From positions 29,582 through 47,768 of the forward strand of contig DCLG01000005.1 of the NCBI GenBank assembly GCA_002320935.1: DNA of 18,187 bases. The letters are read 5' to 3'. The notes beneath the pieces were generated by a model. It saw nothing but the letters and a program-made list of their open reading frames with translations. It did not search any database and was not told the DNA's origin. Made by a program: the position numbers and the translations under genes. Within the stretch, counting starts at the first letter, position 1. Every line of letters begins with the position of its first letter. Of the stretch, positions 6,942 through 15,749 are shown one piece after another. Source of the DNA: Pedobacter sp. UBA1654 (GTDB taxonomy: Bacteria > Bacteroidota > Bacteroidia > Sphingobacteriales > Sphingobacteriaceae).

Positions 6942-9314
6942 ATGTTTAAACTTCATCTTAAAATTGCCTTCCGGAACCTGTGGATGCATGCTACGTCTTC
7001 TATAATCAACATCGTTGGCCTGGCCATAGGATTGGCATCCTGCCTGATGTTGATGTTGTATGTTTCTTACGAATGGAACTATGACAAGCAATTTAAAGGT
7101 TGGGAGAACGTGTATCAGGTAATGACCAATTTCGAGGATGAGAATGGTCAGGTTACACGTACGGGTGATCTGACGGGCAATGTAATTGCACAAGCGATTA
7201 AACAGGAGATTCCAGAAATCGAAGCAGTAGCCCGGATCGGATATGGTGGACAGTCTTTGATTGCTAATGGCCGAAATAGCGTTAAAAAAGAGGCCAAATT
7301 CGCTGATCCGGAGATATTGAAGATATACAACTACAAGTTCATTGCGGGCAATCCAAATACGGCGCTTGATGCTATTAACTCGGTTGTGATCACAGAGCGA
7401 CTATCTCATATACTATTTCCTGATGGTGATGCCTTGCACAAGTCATTGCGGTTTAAGGATCAGACAGACCTTACGGTTACCGGAATTATAAAAGACCTGC
7501 CTCAGAACAGCTCGAACACCTTTGATTTTCTTATGCCCTGGGCCTATTATGAGACACTATACAGTTGGGTAAAAGAACCAAGTTGGGGGAATTTCAACTG
7601 GCAAACCTTGGTTCGGGTGAGAAATGATGCAAATATCGATTTGATCAATAAAAAGATCAATGGCATGATGAGAACGGAAGATCGATTTGCTGAAGCTTCT
7701 CCATTTCTCTTCCGCCTATCGGATAAACATCTTTACGGCAAGTTTTTTAACGGCAGGTCTGCAGGGGGTGATATCGAAAGAATTTACCTGTTCATAGGCT
7801 TGGCTGTTGGCATTCTATTGATAGCTTGCGTAAATTTCATGAATCTTGCCACCGCTAAATCTGAGCGTAGAGCAAAAGAGGTGGCGGTGAAGAAGACAAT
7901 TGGTGCAAGTCGTGGATCATTAGTTTCGCAGTTCATAGCCGAGTCGATGCTACTTACTGTAGTTAGCGTAATCATTGCTGTGGTGCTTGTTGAAATATTG
8001 CTTCCGTCTTTCAATAATCTGTTGCAAATGCAACTCAGGATTTCTTATGCCAATCTTTGGTCCTGGTTAAGCATCATAATTGTTATTGTACTGACTGGAC
8101 TGATCGCAGGAAGTTACCCGGCCTTTTATCTGTCTTCATTTACCCCATTATCAGCACTGCAGAAGAAAGCTGGTTTAAAGGATAGCATGCCCATCAGCCT
8201 TCGGCAGGTTTTGGTTATAGGGCAATTTGCATTTGCCATTATTCTCATTATTAGTACAATTGTTGTTTACAAGCAAGTTCAGTTTATCAAAGACCGGCCT
8301 GTGGGCTACGACATTGACCTATTAGCAGAAATGCCGCAAGATGGTGAGCTGGAAACAAAATTCCATGTATTGAAATCCGAATTGTTAAGATCAGGTGCTG
8401 TAACATCGATGGTGCAGTCATCCGCAAGCTTATTCAGTGCCGGCTCCAGCTTCTGGAACTTCGAATGGCCAGGCATGGGGGCGGAAGATAAAAGCATCGT
8501 GTTTGATCAGATTGCAACATCCTATGATTTCCTCGAAACTAACGGAATTAAACTGCTTTCAGGACGTGATTTCTCCAAAGCTTTCGCTTCAGATACCGCC
8601 GCACTGATGTTAAGTGCAGCGGCAGTTAAAACCATGGGACTGAAGAACCCAGTAGGTACTAAGGTTAAATACCACGGTATTGATGCAACGATCGTCGGCG
8701 TTTTCGAGGATTTTATATGGGGATCACCCTATTACAGTGAAAAACCCATGGTTGTCGCGTTCAGTAACGACTGGAACGGCAACATCACCATGCGCCTTAA
8801 CCCTGACAGGAACTTGTCTGATAATATTGATGTGATCTCCCGTATTACAAAAAAGATCAATCCGGCTTACCCTGTTGAAATCAAGTTTCTGAACGACCTG
8901 TACGCACAGAAACTTCAGGCAGAAAGAACCTTGGGCATCCTGGCAAATCTTTTTGGAGGGCTTGCTATTTTTATCTCCTGTATGGGGCTTTTCGGACTTG
9001 CAGCATACAGCGCTGAACAGCGCAGTAAAGAGTTCGGCGTTCGTAAGGTGCTTGGCGCTTCTACAGGCAACATCATGCAACTGCTTTCCATGTCTTTTAT
9101 GAAGATGATTTTGATTGCGGTGCTGATCGGTGTTCCGGTTGCTTATTACCTCATGAACAACTGGCTCAGTCATTTTGAATTCAGGACAACCATTTCCTGG
9201 TGGATTATTGCTATTGCCGTTAGCGGAACTTTCTTCATTGCCCTGCTTACGATCAGTTATCAGGCTTTTAAAACAGCCACAGGCAATCTCGTCAATGCAT
9301 TAAAATATGAATAA
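6942..9314 (+). CDS. FtsX/MacB-type ABC permease, copy 2
   Basis: 790 residues, co-linear with copy 1: first helix about 18-44 with the shared phrase GLAIGLASC, periplasmic domain with a W-rich block near 200-220 (SWVKEPSWGNFNW), first FtsX domain after ACVNFMNLATAKSERRAKEV (about 294-313), second FtsX domain with AEQRSKEFGVRKVLGAS (about 690-706), and C-terminus NALKYE. Long blocks shared with copy 1, including the YEWxYDKQF stretch after the first helix and the EWNYDKQF/EWGYDKQF variants, show these two arose by tandem duplication and are closer to each other than to copies 3 and 4. Both flanking spacers are 43 bases without a terminator, so it belongs to the same transcript. Differences concentrate in the periplasmic domains, the expected place for substrate or adaptor specificity. 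Confidence 0.93.
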   Translation: MFKLHLKIAFRNLWMHATSSIINIVGLAIGLASCLMLMLYVSYEWNYDKQFKGWENVYQVMTNFEDENGQVTRTGDLTGNVIAQAIKQEIPEIEAVARIGYGGQSLIANGRNSVKKEAKFADPEILKIYNYKFIAGNPNTALDAINSVVITERLSHILFPDGDALHKSLRFKDQTDLTVTGIIKDLPQNSSNTFDFLMPWAYYETLYSWVKEPSWGNFNWQTLVRVRNDANIDLINKKINGMMRTEDRFAEASPFLFRLSDKHLYGKFFNGRSAGGDIERIYLFIGLAVGILLIACVNFMNLATAKSERRAKEVAVKKTIGASRGSLVSQFIAESMLLTVVSVIIAVVLVEILLPSFNNLLQMQLRISYANLWSWLSIIIVIVLTGLIAGSYPAFYLSSFTPLSALQKKAGLKDSMPISLRQVLVIGQFAFAIILIISTIVVYKQVQFIKDRPVGYDIDLLAEMPQDGELETKFHVLKSELLRSGAVTSMVQSSASLFSAGSSFWNFEWPGMGAEDKSIVFDQIATSYDFLETNGIKLLSGRDFSKAFASDTAALMLSAAAVKTMGLKNPVGTKVKYHGIDATIVGVFEDFIWGSPYYSEKPMVVAFSNDWNGNITMRLNPDRNLSDNIDVISRITKKINPAYPVEIKFLNDLYAQKLQAERTLGILANLFGGLAIFISCMGLFGLAAYSAEQRSKEFGVRKVLGASTGNIMQLLSMSFMKMILIAVLIGVPVAYYLMNNWLSHFEFRTTISWWIIAIAVSGTFFIALLTISYQAFKTATGNLVNALKYE

Positions 9315-9357
9315 ACATCTAGAAATAACATCATTCAAACAGGCATAAATAGAAGTT

Positions 9358-11724
9358 ATGTTCAAGCTCAACCTGAAAATCGCCTTGCGAAACCTGAAAA
9401 GGAACTTCGCTGTTTCATTGATCAATATCGGCGGACTCTCTATTGCCCTGGCTGCCTTCATCCTGATTGTGCTGTATGTAAATTACGAAACCAGTTACGA
9501 CAAGCACAATCCCAATTATGAAAATATCTACATCGTTGGGCGTGATCTGAAAGACTTCAAGACAAACTTTACACCGCCACCATTGGCAGAAATCATTGAG
9601 CAAAACTGCACTGAAGTAGAATTGGTAGGCAAGATGACGCCCTCGAACATGGAGTTTGCAGTCATCAGCGATGCCGGCAGAATTTATCTCAAGAATACGA
9701 TGGCGATGAATTACAACGCGGCAAAAATTTTTAACCTGCATCCTCAAGGCGGCCTTAAAAAGCCGCAAGGTGAGGTCGAGCGCCTCTTTTATTTAAATGA
9801 AACCAGTATGCGCTTGCTTTTTCCGAAAAAGAAGGACAATATGCCCGAACTTGTTATGGTCGGCAATAAAAGTCTCGGGCTTACCAACACCATTCAGGGA
9901 ACGATCGTCCCAAACCCACATTCCAACCTCCAGTTTGAGGCAATAGCCATCGGCAACAATTTAGGCGTATCTGAAGGCTTTGGATTTCCGAATTACTACA
10001 CCTACATCCAGGTGAAACCCGGAACCAATATTGCGGCGCTTGAGGCTAAAATAGACCGGCTGATGAAAGCAGGCATGATCAAGGAAAAGATTGACATGGG
10101 TTCCATGAAAAATGAGCGTATTTTCCTGGATCCGCTTGCCAATCTCCACCTGAAGCCACAAGCAGGCAACGACACAAATTACAAGGTGGTTATGGCCTTG
10201 TTGATATTAAGCATGTTGATTGTTGTGATCGCCTGCATCAACTTCACCAATTTAACCATTGCCCAGGCGAATAAGCGGGCCAAGGAAGTAGGTGTCAAAA
10301 AGGTTCTTGGGTCTTACAGACAGCTGTTGACATTCCAATTCTTAGTTGAAATTCTGGTGCAATGTTTATTGTCTATGATTTTAGCACTGATGCTTGCAGA
10401 GCTTTTTATTCCGGCTTTCAACAATCTCTTTAAAGTACCCCTGTCGCTATCAAGCGGGGCAGGAGATCTGTATTGGATGCTGCCGCTCATCCTTGTTATG
10501 GTCACGATCATTGCCGGTGTATATCCTGCGCTAATCCTCTCCGGCTACAAACCTGCACTGGTATTGAAGGGGAATTTTCAAGCAGGATTACAGACCAGCT
10601 GGATCCGCAAAGGATTGCTAGTGGTACAGTTTAGTATTGCAGTAATCTTTATTGCCGGCATATTGATTGTAAACCGCCAGGTAGAATATCTTCATACCGA
10701 GGATACAGGCTTCGAAGCCAACCAAGTCCTCGTTATAAAGAACCAGACGATGTTCAATAAGCCGGAGGTGTTTGCGTCTTTTCGTGAAAAAGTAATTAAG
10801 ATTAACGGCGTAAGGTCTGCGACAGTCGCAAACGTAGTGCCTGGGGGATCTGAAACTGGCAGTAACGGCTATACTGTGGATGGTAGAGAAGCATTGCTCG
10901 AAATTATGGATGTAGATTTTGACTATTTTGGAACCTTAGGCATCAAACTAAAATCCGGCAGAACCTTTTCGAAGGAATTTAAAACTGATACGCTGAATAG
11001 TGCCATCATCAATGAAACTGCGGCAGCCAAATACGGATTACTAAATCCTGTTGGGAAAACCATCCGCGGTTGTAATATCGATTACAAGATTGTGGGTGTG
11101 ATAAAAGATTTCAAATCTCAAGGATTTGAAGCTGCGGTGCAGCCGACGATCTACGCGATGAAAAATCCCTGTGGCAATCCACGCTTAAGCATTATGCTTA
11201 AGGTTGATGCTGCACAAATGTCTGCTGTACTGGCAACCTTAAAGTCGCAATGGTCGGGCATAAACAAGCTGGATGGTGAGGATTTTCGGTATGCGTTTCT
11301 GGACGAGCTGTATGGCCGTTTATTTAAAAAGCAGGAACAACTCAAGTCTGTGTTTTTCACCGCTTCTATGCTTACGGTATTCATTGCTGTACTCGGCTTA
11401 TTTGCTTTTTCCAAAATCATGACGAGCAATAGAAGTAAGGAAATTGCAGTCCGTAAGGTGCTCGGGGCATCAGACTTCCAGGTGCTTAAACTGCTGAATT
11501 CATCCTTTCTATGGATGTTGCTTATTGCCAACTTACTCGCCTGGCCACTGGTATATCTGCTGGCGAGAACCTGGCTGGATACTTTTGCCTACCGGATTGA
11601 ATTGTCGATCATACCATTTGCGCTTGCCGGAATCATCTCTGTTTTACTTGCAGTAATAACCGTGAGTTTGCAGGCAACTAAAGCTGTACATGCCAATCCC
11701 GCTGCTATACTTAAACACGAGTGA
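9358..11724 (+). CDS. FtsX/MacB-type ABC permease, copy 3 (most divergent)
   Basis: 788 residues with the same two-half layout: MFKLNLKIALRNL start, first helix about 18-43, periplasmic domain to about 275, FtsX domain after ACINFTNLTIAQANKRAKEVGVKKVLG-type sequence (about 291-320), a second periplasmic domain, then a second FtsX domain with SNRSKEIAVRKVLGAS (about 689-704) and the ending AAILKHE. It differs from the other three at otherwise shared positions: LAAF instead of (L/M)ASC in the first helix, no PENSS/PQNSS/PENTS block in the first periplasmic domain, a MTSNR run in place of AEQR or TTQR, and LKHE instead of LKYE at the C-terminus. Both coupling segments remain, so it looks functional. 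Its stop lies 11 bases before the ATG of copy 4, the tightest spacing in the operon. Confidence 0.92.
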   Translation: MFKLNLKIALRNLKRNFAVSLINIGGLSIALAAFILIVLYVNYETSYDKHNPNYENIYIVGRDLKDFKTNFTPPPLAEIIEQNCTEVELVGKMTPSNMEFAVISDAGRIYLKNTMAMNYNAAKIFNLHPQGGLKKPQGEVERLFYLNETSMRLLFPKKKDNMPELVMVGNKSLGLTNTIQGTIVPNPHSNLQFEAIAIGNNLGVSEGFGFPNYYTYIQVKPGTNIAALEAKIDRLMKAGMIKEKIDMGSMKNERIFLDPLANLHLKPQAGNDTNYKVVMALLILSMLIVVIACINFTNLTIAQANKRAKEVGVKKVLGSYRQLLTFQFLVEILVQCLLSMILALMLAELFIPAFNNLFKVPLSLSSGAGDLYWMLPLILVMVTIIAGVYPALILSGYKPALVLKGNFQAGLQTSWIRKGLLVVQFSIAVIFIAGILIVNRQVEYLHTEDTGFEANQVLVIKNQTMFNKPEVFASFREKVIKINGVRSATVANVVPGGSETGSNGYTVDGREALLEIMDVDFDYFGTLGIKLKSGRTFSKEFKTDTLNSAIINETAAAKYGLLNPVGKTIRGCNIDYKIVGVIKDFKSQGFEAAVQPTIYAMKNPCGNPRLSIMLKVDAAQMSAVLATLKSQWSGINKLDGEDFRYAFLDELYGRLFKKQEQLKSVFFTASMLTVFIAVLGLFAFSKIMTSNRSKEIAVRKVLGASDFQVLKLLNSSFLWMLLIANLLAWPLVYLLARTWLDTFAYRIELSIIPFALAGIISVLLAVITVSLQATKAVHANPAAILKHE

Positions 11725-11735
11725 ATCGTAAACCT

Positions 11736-14129
11736 ATGTTCAAACTTAACCTTAAAATCGCGCTGCGGAACTTGTGGAAGCATAAGATCTATACTTTCAT
11801 CAACATCGCTGGTCTTTCGATTGGCATGGCCAGCTGTATTTTGATCTTTATCTTCATCAGGTATCAGCTGAGTTATGATGATGATTTCCAGCATAAGGAT
11901 CGCATTTACCGTGTGGTAAGCAACTGGAAGTACCGGAGTGGCACGGATGCTTCCCAGGGTGTCCCGATTCCATTGGCGCCGGCTATTCAAAGCGAGATGC
12001 CACAGCTGGAAAGGGTCGCTGCGATTCAGCGGGCTACTGGGGTCTTGGCAGCACTTGATCAAGCCGGACAGATTAAGTTTAAAGAATATGCACCAGCATA
12101 CTATGCCCATAATGATTTTTTCAACATCTTCAACTTCAGTTGGCTGGCTGGAAATCCGAAGAAGGACCTCGTCGGGCCAAATACAGTAGCACTCTCTGAA
12201 ACCACTGCAGTCAAATACTTCGGTACCTGGCAGAACGCTTTAGGAAAAACCTTGCGCTTCCAAAAGCAGGAGGATTCTCGTGTAACAGCAATCTTTAAAG
12301 ATCGACCGGAAAATACAAGCCTGCCATTAAGCGTCGTGTTTAGCTATGCAACTTTCAGCCATAAGGATGATAAAAACTGGGGCACGGTACGCTCCAGTTC
12401 AGAGTGTTACGTGCTACTCAAAGATGGTATTCAGATCAGGGATGTTGAAGCTGCAATGGAGAAGTTTAACTTGAAGAAGTATAAAGATAATGATGAAGCT
12501 GGTCGCCAGTACCATAGCTTTCAAGCTTTAACGGACATACATCAAAATGACCGTTACGGAAACTTCGCTGGCAGAAGTATAGAGAAAAGCGAACTCTATA
12601 GTCTCGCGATCATCGGCCTTTTTCTGATTTTAACGGCCTGTATAAACTTCATAAATCTTGCTACTGCACAGGCGGTAGGCCGCTCTAAAGAAGTTGGTAT
12701 CCGTAAGGTGCTGGGGAGTGAACGGCGACAATTGATCATCCAGTTTCTTACGGAAACCCTGGCAATTAGTAGTGTTGCCATGTTAATCGCCTGCGTGCTT
12801 ACGGAAGTTGCATTACCCTATATGCAGCAGCTTTTTAATGAAAAGATCTCCTTCAGCATGCTGCAAAATCCCCTGATCTTTGTCTTCCTACTTGGACTTG
12901 TCTTACTGGTAAGCTTATTGGCAGGTTTTTATCCTGCACTGATCATCTCGGGTTTCAATCCTGCACTAGCCATAAAGAATAAGGTTTCTTCAAATCATTC
13001 TGGTGGACTGGGACTGCGCCGATTATTATTGGTACTTCAATTTACGATCACAACGGTGCTGATCATTAGTACGCTGGTGGTCCTTAAACAAATGCAATAC
13101 ATGCGGGAAAAGCCCTTGGGGTTTAATCCGGATGCAGTAGCCCTTGTTGGCCTTCCTGCAGATCGCTCAAGTCTATTAAAACACGAGAATTTTAAAGCAA
13201 GGCTACTGGCAATCGCTGGGGTAGAACATGTAAGTTTCTTTGATGTTTCTCCATCTTCAAACAACATTTCGGAAAGCGACTTTTCCCTTAATGGTACACG
13301 GAACAAGGATTTTCAGGTTAGGACCATACATCTTGACCTGGACTACTTTGAAACCTTCGACATTAAACTTGTTGCCGGTAAAATGCTCGCCAAAAGTGAC
13401 ACCGCAAGGTCCTATGTTGTTAATGAAACCTTCTTAAAGCGGAATGGTATTGTGGAGCCGGAACAAGCTTTGGGAGAGCTACTTACCGTCAATAGTGTAA
13501 CTGCGCCCATTGTTGGGGTAAGCAAAGATTTCAATGATAAATCCTTACATGAGCAGATTTCACCGATCGTGATGTCATCTAATAAATGGGATTACTACAA
13601 CATGGCCGTTAAGATGAACAGCAGACAAATAGTAGATGTCATGCCTGCGGTGCAGAAGTTGTGGAATGAAACCTTCCCAAACGATGTTTACGAGTCCAGC
13701 TTTGTTAACGATGATTTGAATGAATACTATACCGCTGAAAGGATCATGGGCGTGCTTTTTAAGGTGTTTTCTTTTGTGATCATCTTCATTTCTTTTGTGG
13801 GACTTTTTGGCTTGATTTCCTTTGTCACCACGCAACGTACCCGGGAGGTCGCCATACGAAAAGTACTAGGTGCCTCAACCTACGAAGTGGTTCGGTTGCT
13901 TAATGGTTCTTTTTTATTGTTGGTGTTCCTGGCGAATTTATTTGCATGGCCGCTTGCCTATATCCTAATTAATAAATGGCTGAGCCAATATGCTTATAGG
14001 ATTAATCTGAGTATTTGGCCATTCCTGGCCGCAATGTTCATATCTATGTTGATAACCCTATTAACGGGCAGCCTGCGTTCTTATAAGGTTGCTGGCACGA
14101 ATCCCGTGGATGCACTTAAGTACGAGTAG
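11736..14129 (+). CDS. FtsX/MacB-type ABC permease, copy 4
   Basis: 797 residues from the ATG at 11736. The frame is open to a GTG at 11721 that overlaps the stop of copy 3 (GTGA), but only the ATG reproduces the MFKLNLKIALRNLW start of the other copies, so I use it. Order: first helix about 18-42, periplasmic domain to about 285, FtsX domain with ACINFINLATAQAVGRSKEVG (about 300-320) followed by IRKVLGSER, second periplasmic domain, second FtsX domain with QRTREVAIRKVLGAS (about 699-713), and the end motif NPVDALKYE. The first periplasmic domain keeps the PENTS block of copies 1 and 2 but is otherwise well diverged. Followed after 61 bases by the second ATPase gene. Confidence 0.93.
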   Translation: MFKLNLKIALRNLWKHKIYTFINIAGLSIGMASCILIFIFIRYQLSYDDDFQHKDRIYRVVSNWKYRSGTDASQGVPIPLAPAIQSEMPQLERVAAIQRATGVLAALDQAGQIKFKEYAPAYYAHNDFFNIFNFSWLAGNPKKDLVGPNTVALSETTAVKYFGTWQNALGKTLRFQKQEDSRVTAIFKDRPENTSLPLSVVFSYATFSHKDDKNWGTVRSSSECYVLLKDGIQIRDVEAAMEKFNLKKYKDNDEAGRQYHSFQALTDIHQNDRYGNFAGRSIEKSELYSLAIIGLFLILTACINFINLATAQAVGRSKEVGIRKVLGSERRQLIIQFLTETLAISSVAMLIACVLTEVALPYMQQLFNEKISFSMLQNPLIFVFLLGLVLLVSLLAGFYPALIISGFNPALAIKNKVSSNHSGGLGLRRLLLVLQFTITTVLIISTLVVLKQMQYMREKPLGFNPDAVALVGLPADRSSLLKHENFKARLLAIAGVEHVSFFDVSPSSNNISESDFSLNGTRNKDFQVRTIHLDLDYFETFDIKLVAGKMLAKSDTARSYVVNETFLKRNGIVEPEQALGELLTVNSVTAPIVGVSKDFNDKSLHEQISPIVMSSNKWDYYNMAVKMNSRQIVDVMPAVQKLWNETFPNDVYESSFVNDDLNEYYTAERIMGVLFKVFSFVIIFISFVGLFGLISFVTTQRTREVAIRKVLGASTYEVVRLLNGSFLLLVFLANLFAWPLAYILINKWLSQYAYRINLSIWPFLAAMFISMLITLLTGSLRSYKVAGTNPVDALKYE

Positions 14130-14190
14130 TCCTACATTGGCATTCAGGGAATTACAATAAAATATTTAACTTAAAAACCTAATCCATCAG

Positions 14191-14874
14191 ATGATCGCAT
14201 TATCAAATATCGAAAAATACTACAGCAACAAAGGCGTTAAGAACTATGTGCTGCGGCATGTAACTACACAGATCAGCCAGGGCGAATTTGTAAGTGTCAT
14301 GGGACCTTCCGGTGCTGGCAAGTCTACCTTGTTGAACATCCTGGGTATGCTGGAACAGCCAACGTACGGCAAATACGAATTTATGGGGGAGGATGTCTCG
14401 GCGCTGAAGGAAAGTAAGCGTATTGAGCTGTACCGCCACCACATTGGCTTTGTTTTCCAGGCTTACCACCTGATTGATGAGATGACGGTAGCGGAGAATA
14501 TTGAGGCGCCCTTGTTATACAAGAAGGTGGGCAGTGCAGAGCGGAAGAGCAGGGTGGCTGATGTCTTAGACCGGTTTAACATCGTGGCAAAAAAAGACCT
14601 TTTTCCAAATCAATTATCCGGTGGGCAACAGCAGTTGGTTGGTATTGCGAGGGCTTTAGTTGCTCAGGCATCCATTATCCTGGCGGATGAGCCTACAGGA
14701 AATCTACAGTCTACCCAGGCACTTCAGATCATGGATCTGTTTAAAAAATTAAACCAGGAAGAAGGGATCACCATTATACAGGTTACGCATTCGGAACTGA
14801 ACGCAACTTATGGCTCCAGGATATTACATTTACTGGACGGCGTGATCAAAGAAGACGAAGCCGTTTTGGCTTAG
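14191..14874 (+). CDS. ABC transporter ATPase, MacB/LolD class (second, with altered motifs)
   Basis: 227 residues, co-linear with the first ATPase of the operon. Walker A GPSGAGKST (38-46), Q-loop Gln90 (FVFQAYHLIDEMTV), signature LSGGQ (142-146), Walker B IILADE (162-167) and switch His200 are intact, so nucleotide binding and hydrolysis look possible. Two usually conserved positions differ. The arginine after the signature is leucine (LSGGQQQLVGIARAL, position 149), and the D-loop aspartate is glutamine (NLQS, position 173). The D-loop aspartate helps couple the two ATP sites in an ATPase dimer, so this subunit may work as the partner of the canonical ATPase in a heterodimer or serve a different permease; this is inference. 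It is the last gene before the terminator at 14882-14915. The ATG at 14191 gives the standard N-terminus. Confidence 0.94.
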   Translation: MIALSNIEKYYSNKGVKNYVLRHVTTQISQGEFVSVMGPSGAGKSTLLNILGMLEQPTYGKYEFMGEDVSALKESKRIELYRHHIGFVFQAYHLIDEMTVAENIEAPLLYKKVGSAERKSRVADVLDRFNIVAKKDLFPNQLSGGQQQLVGIARALVAQASIILADEPTGNLQSTQALQIMDLFKKLNQEEGITIIQVTHSELNATYGSRILHLLDGVIKEDEAVLA

Positions 14875-14881
14875 GCATGAA

Positions 14882-14915
14882 AAAACCGGCTGCATCTGGA
14901 GACACAGCCGGTTTT
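14882..14915. terminator. Bidirectional intrinsic terminator between convergent genes
   Basis: The arms AAAACCGGCTG (14882-14892) and CAGCCGGTTTT (14905-14915) are perfectly complementary over 11 bp around a 12-base loop. The A and T runs at the outer ends give a U-rich tail on either strand. The hairpin starts 7 bases after the second ATPase stop and lies 18 bases beyond the end of the convergent Bax-inhibitor-type gene, so it can terminate both. Confidence 0.9.
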
Positions 14916-14933
14916 CTATAGTACGTTTTGGTA

Positions 14934-15698
14934 TTATCTTCTGTTACCGAAGATTCTTAACAAGAAAAGGAAAATGTTAAGGAAATCCAGATAAAGGCTT
15001 AAAGCGCCCATAATTGCCAGTTTCTTTGAATCTGCAGCGGCAATGGTGTCGCCATTTTCTTCAATTCCCTGGCCGATCATCTTCAGCTTTTGAACATCAT
15101 AAGCGGTTAATGCAGTAAAGATTGCAACACCGAAGAAGCTTAAGATGTAGTCGAACTGTGAGCTACCAAGGAACATGTTGATCACGGTACAGATTACCAG
15201 ACCAATAAGTCCTACCATCAGGATAGATCTGAACTGTGTAAGGTCTGTATTGGTTGTATAACCTAAGAAGGCCATAATACCAAAGATACCTGCAGCAGCG
15301 GCGAAACAGCTTACAATAGAGGCAGAGGTATAGGCCAGTAAGATAAAACTTAAACTTACCCCGGTTAATACCGAATACAGTACGAATACACCCAGCAGGG
15401 CGGTATAAGAAAGTCGGCTTATGCCGGCGCTCATTAGCATTACAAGACCAAGTGGAGCAAACATTACAACATAGCCCAGCGTGCTCATGCCAGCACGTGT
15501 TCCGGTTGCATCATACTTAATCAAGTAATCCATGTAGCCCGGTGTGCTTGCCATAATAAAAGCAGAAAGTGTAGATAGTCCAAGGGCTATAAACATCCAA
15601 AGAAAGACATTTGCAAAGAACTTCTTCGCAACGGCACCTTTCTCTTCCTGTACAAATACAGGTCTTTGTGCCCATTCATAATTGTTATTGTTATCCAT
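14934..15698 (-). CDS. Bax inhibitor-1 / YccA-family membrane protein
   Basis: 254 residues with seven predicted hydrophobic segments spread from about residue 26 to the C-terminus and a polar N-terminal tail rich in Asn. The family hallmarks at the end are present: FTALTAYDVQKLK (about 194-206) and ALSLYLDFLNIFLFLLRIFG (about 232-251). Asp201 and Asp238 correspond to the conserved aspartate pair that in the Bacillus homologue YetJ forms a pH-sensitive latch controlling calcium leak. YccA-type members also interact with FtsH. Which role holds here cannot be told. It has its own candidate promoter and ends at the shared hairpin terminator. Confidence 0.95.
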   Translation of the reverse strand: MDNNNNYEWAQRPVFVQEEKGAVAKKFFANVFLWMFIALGLSTLSAFIMASTPGYMDYLIKYDATGTRAGMSTLGYVVMFAPLGLVMLMSAGISRLSYTALLGVFVLYSVLTGVSLSFILLAYTSASIVSCFAAAAGIFGIMAFLGYTTNTDLTQFRSILMVGLIGLVICTVINMFLGSSQFDYILSFFGVAIFTALTAYDVQKLKMIGQGIEENGDTIAAADSKKLAIMGALSLYLDFLNIFLFLLRIFGNRR

Positions 15699-15717
15699 TT
15701 GTGTTAAATTTTATTAT

Positions 15718-15746
15718 TAAAGATAATCATTACCTGAGAGATACAA
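15718..15746 (-). promoter_or_regulatory. Candidate promoter of the Bax-inhibitor-type gene
   Basis: On the minus strand TTG (15746-15744), an 18-base spacer and TATCTTTA (15725-15718) match the Bacteroidota pattern TTG-N17-23-TAnnTTTG with one mismatch at the last base. The start would fall about 10-15 bases before the ATG at 15698. It sits just after the stop codon of the upstream gene, so the membrane protein can be expressed independently of murQ. Confidence 0.42.
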
Positions 15747-15749
15747 AAG

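Noticed and set aside
8724..9173. 149-codon open frame on the minus strand inside permease 2
   Set aside because: It lies wholly antisense to a well-supported permease gene, has low-complexity basic/His-rich translation and no recognisable domain.
11589..12110. 173-codon minus-strand open frame across the permease 3/4 junction
   Set aside because: Antisense to two conserved coding ends; its translation has no family-like features and the plus-strand reading explains the sequence.
14137..14152. TTGGCA before the second ATPase, resembling a sigma-54 -24 element
   Set aside because: Ten bases after GG there is AT, not GC, and no -12 half is present, so an internal sigma-54 promoter is not supported.
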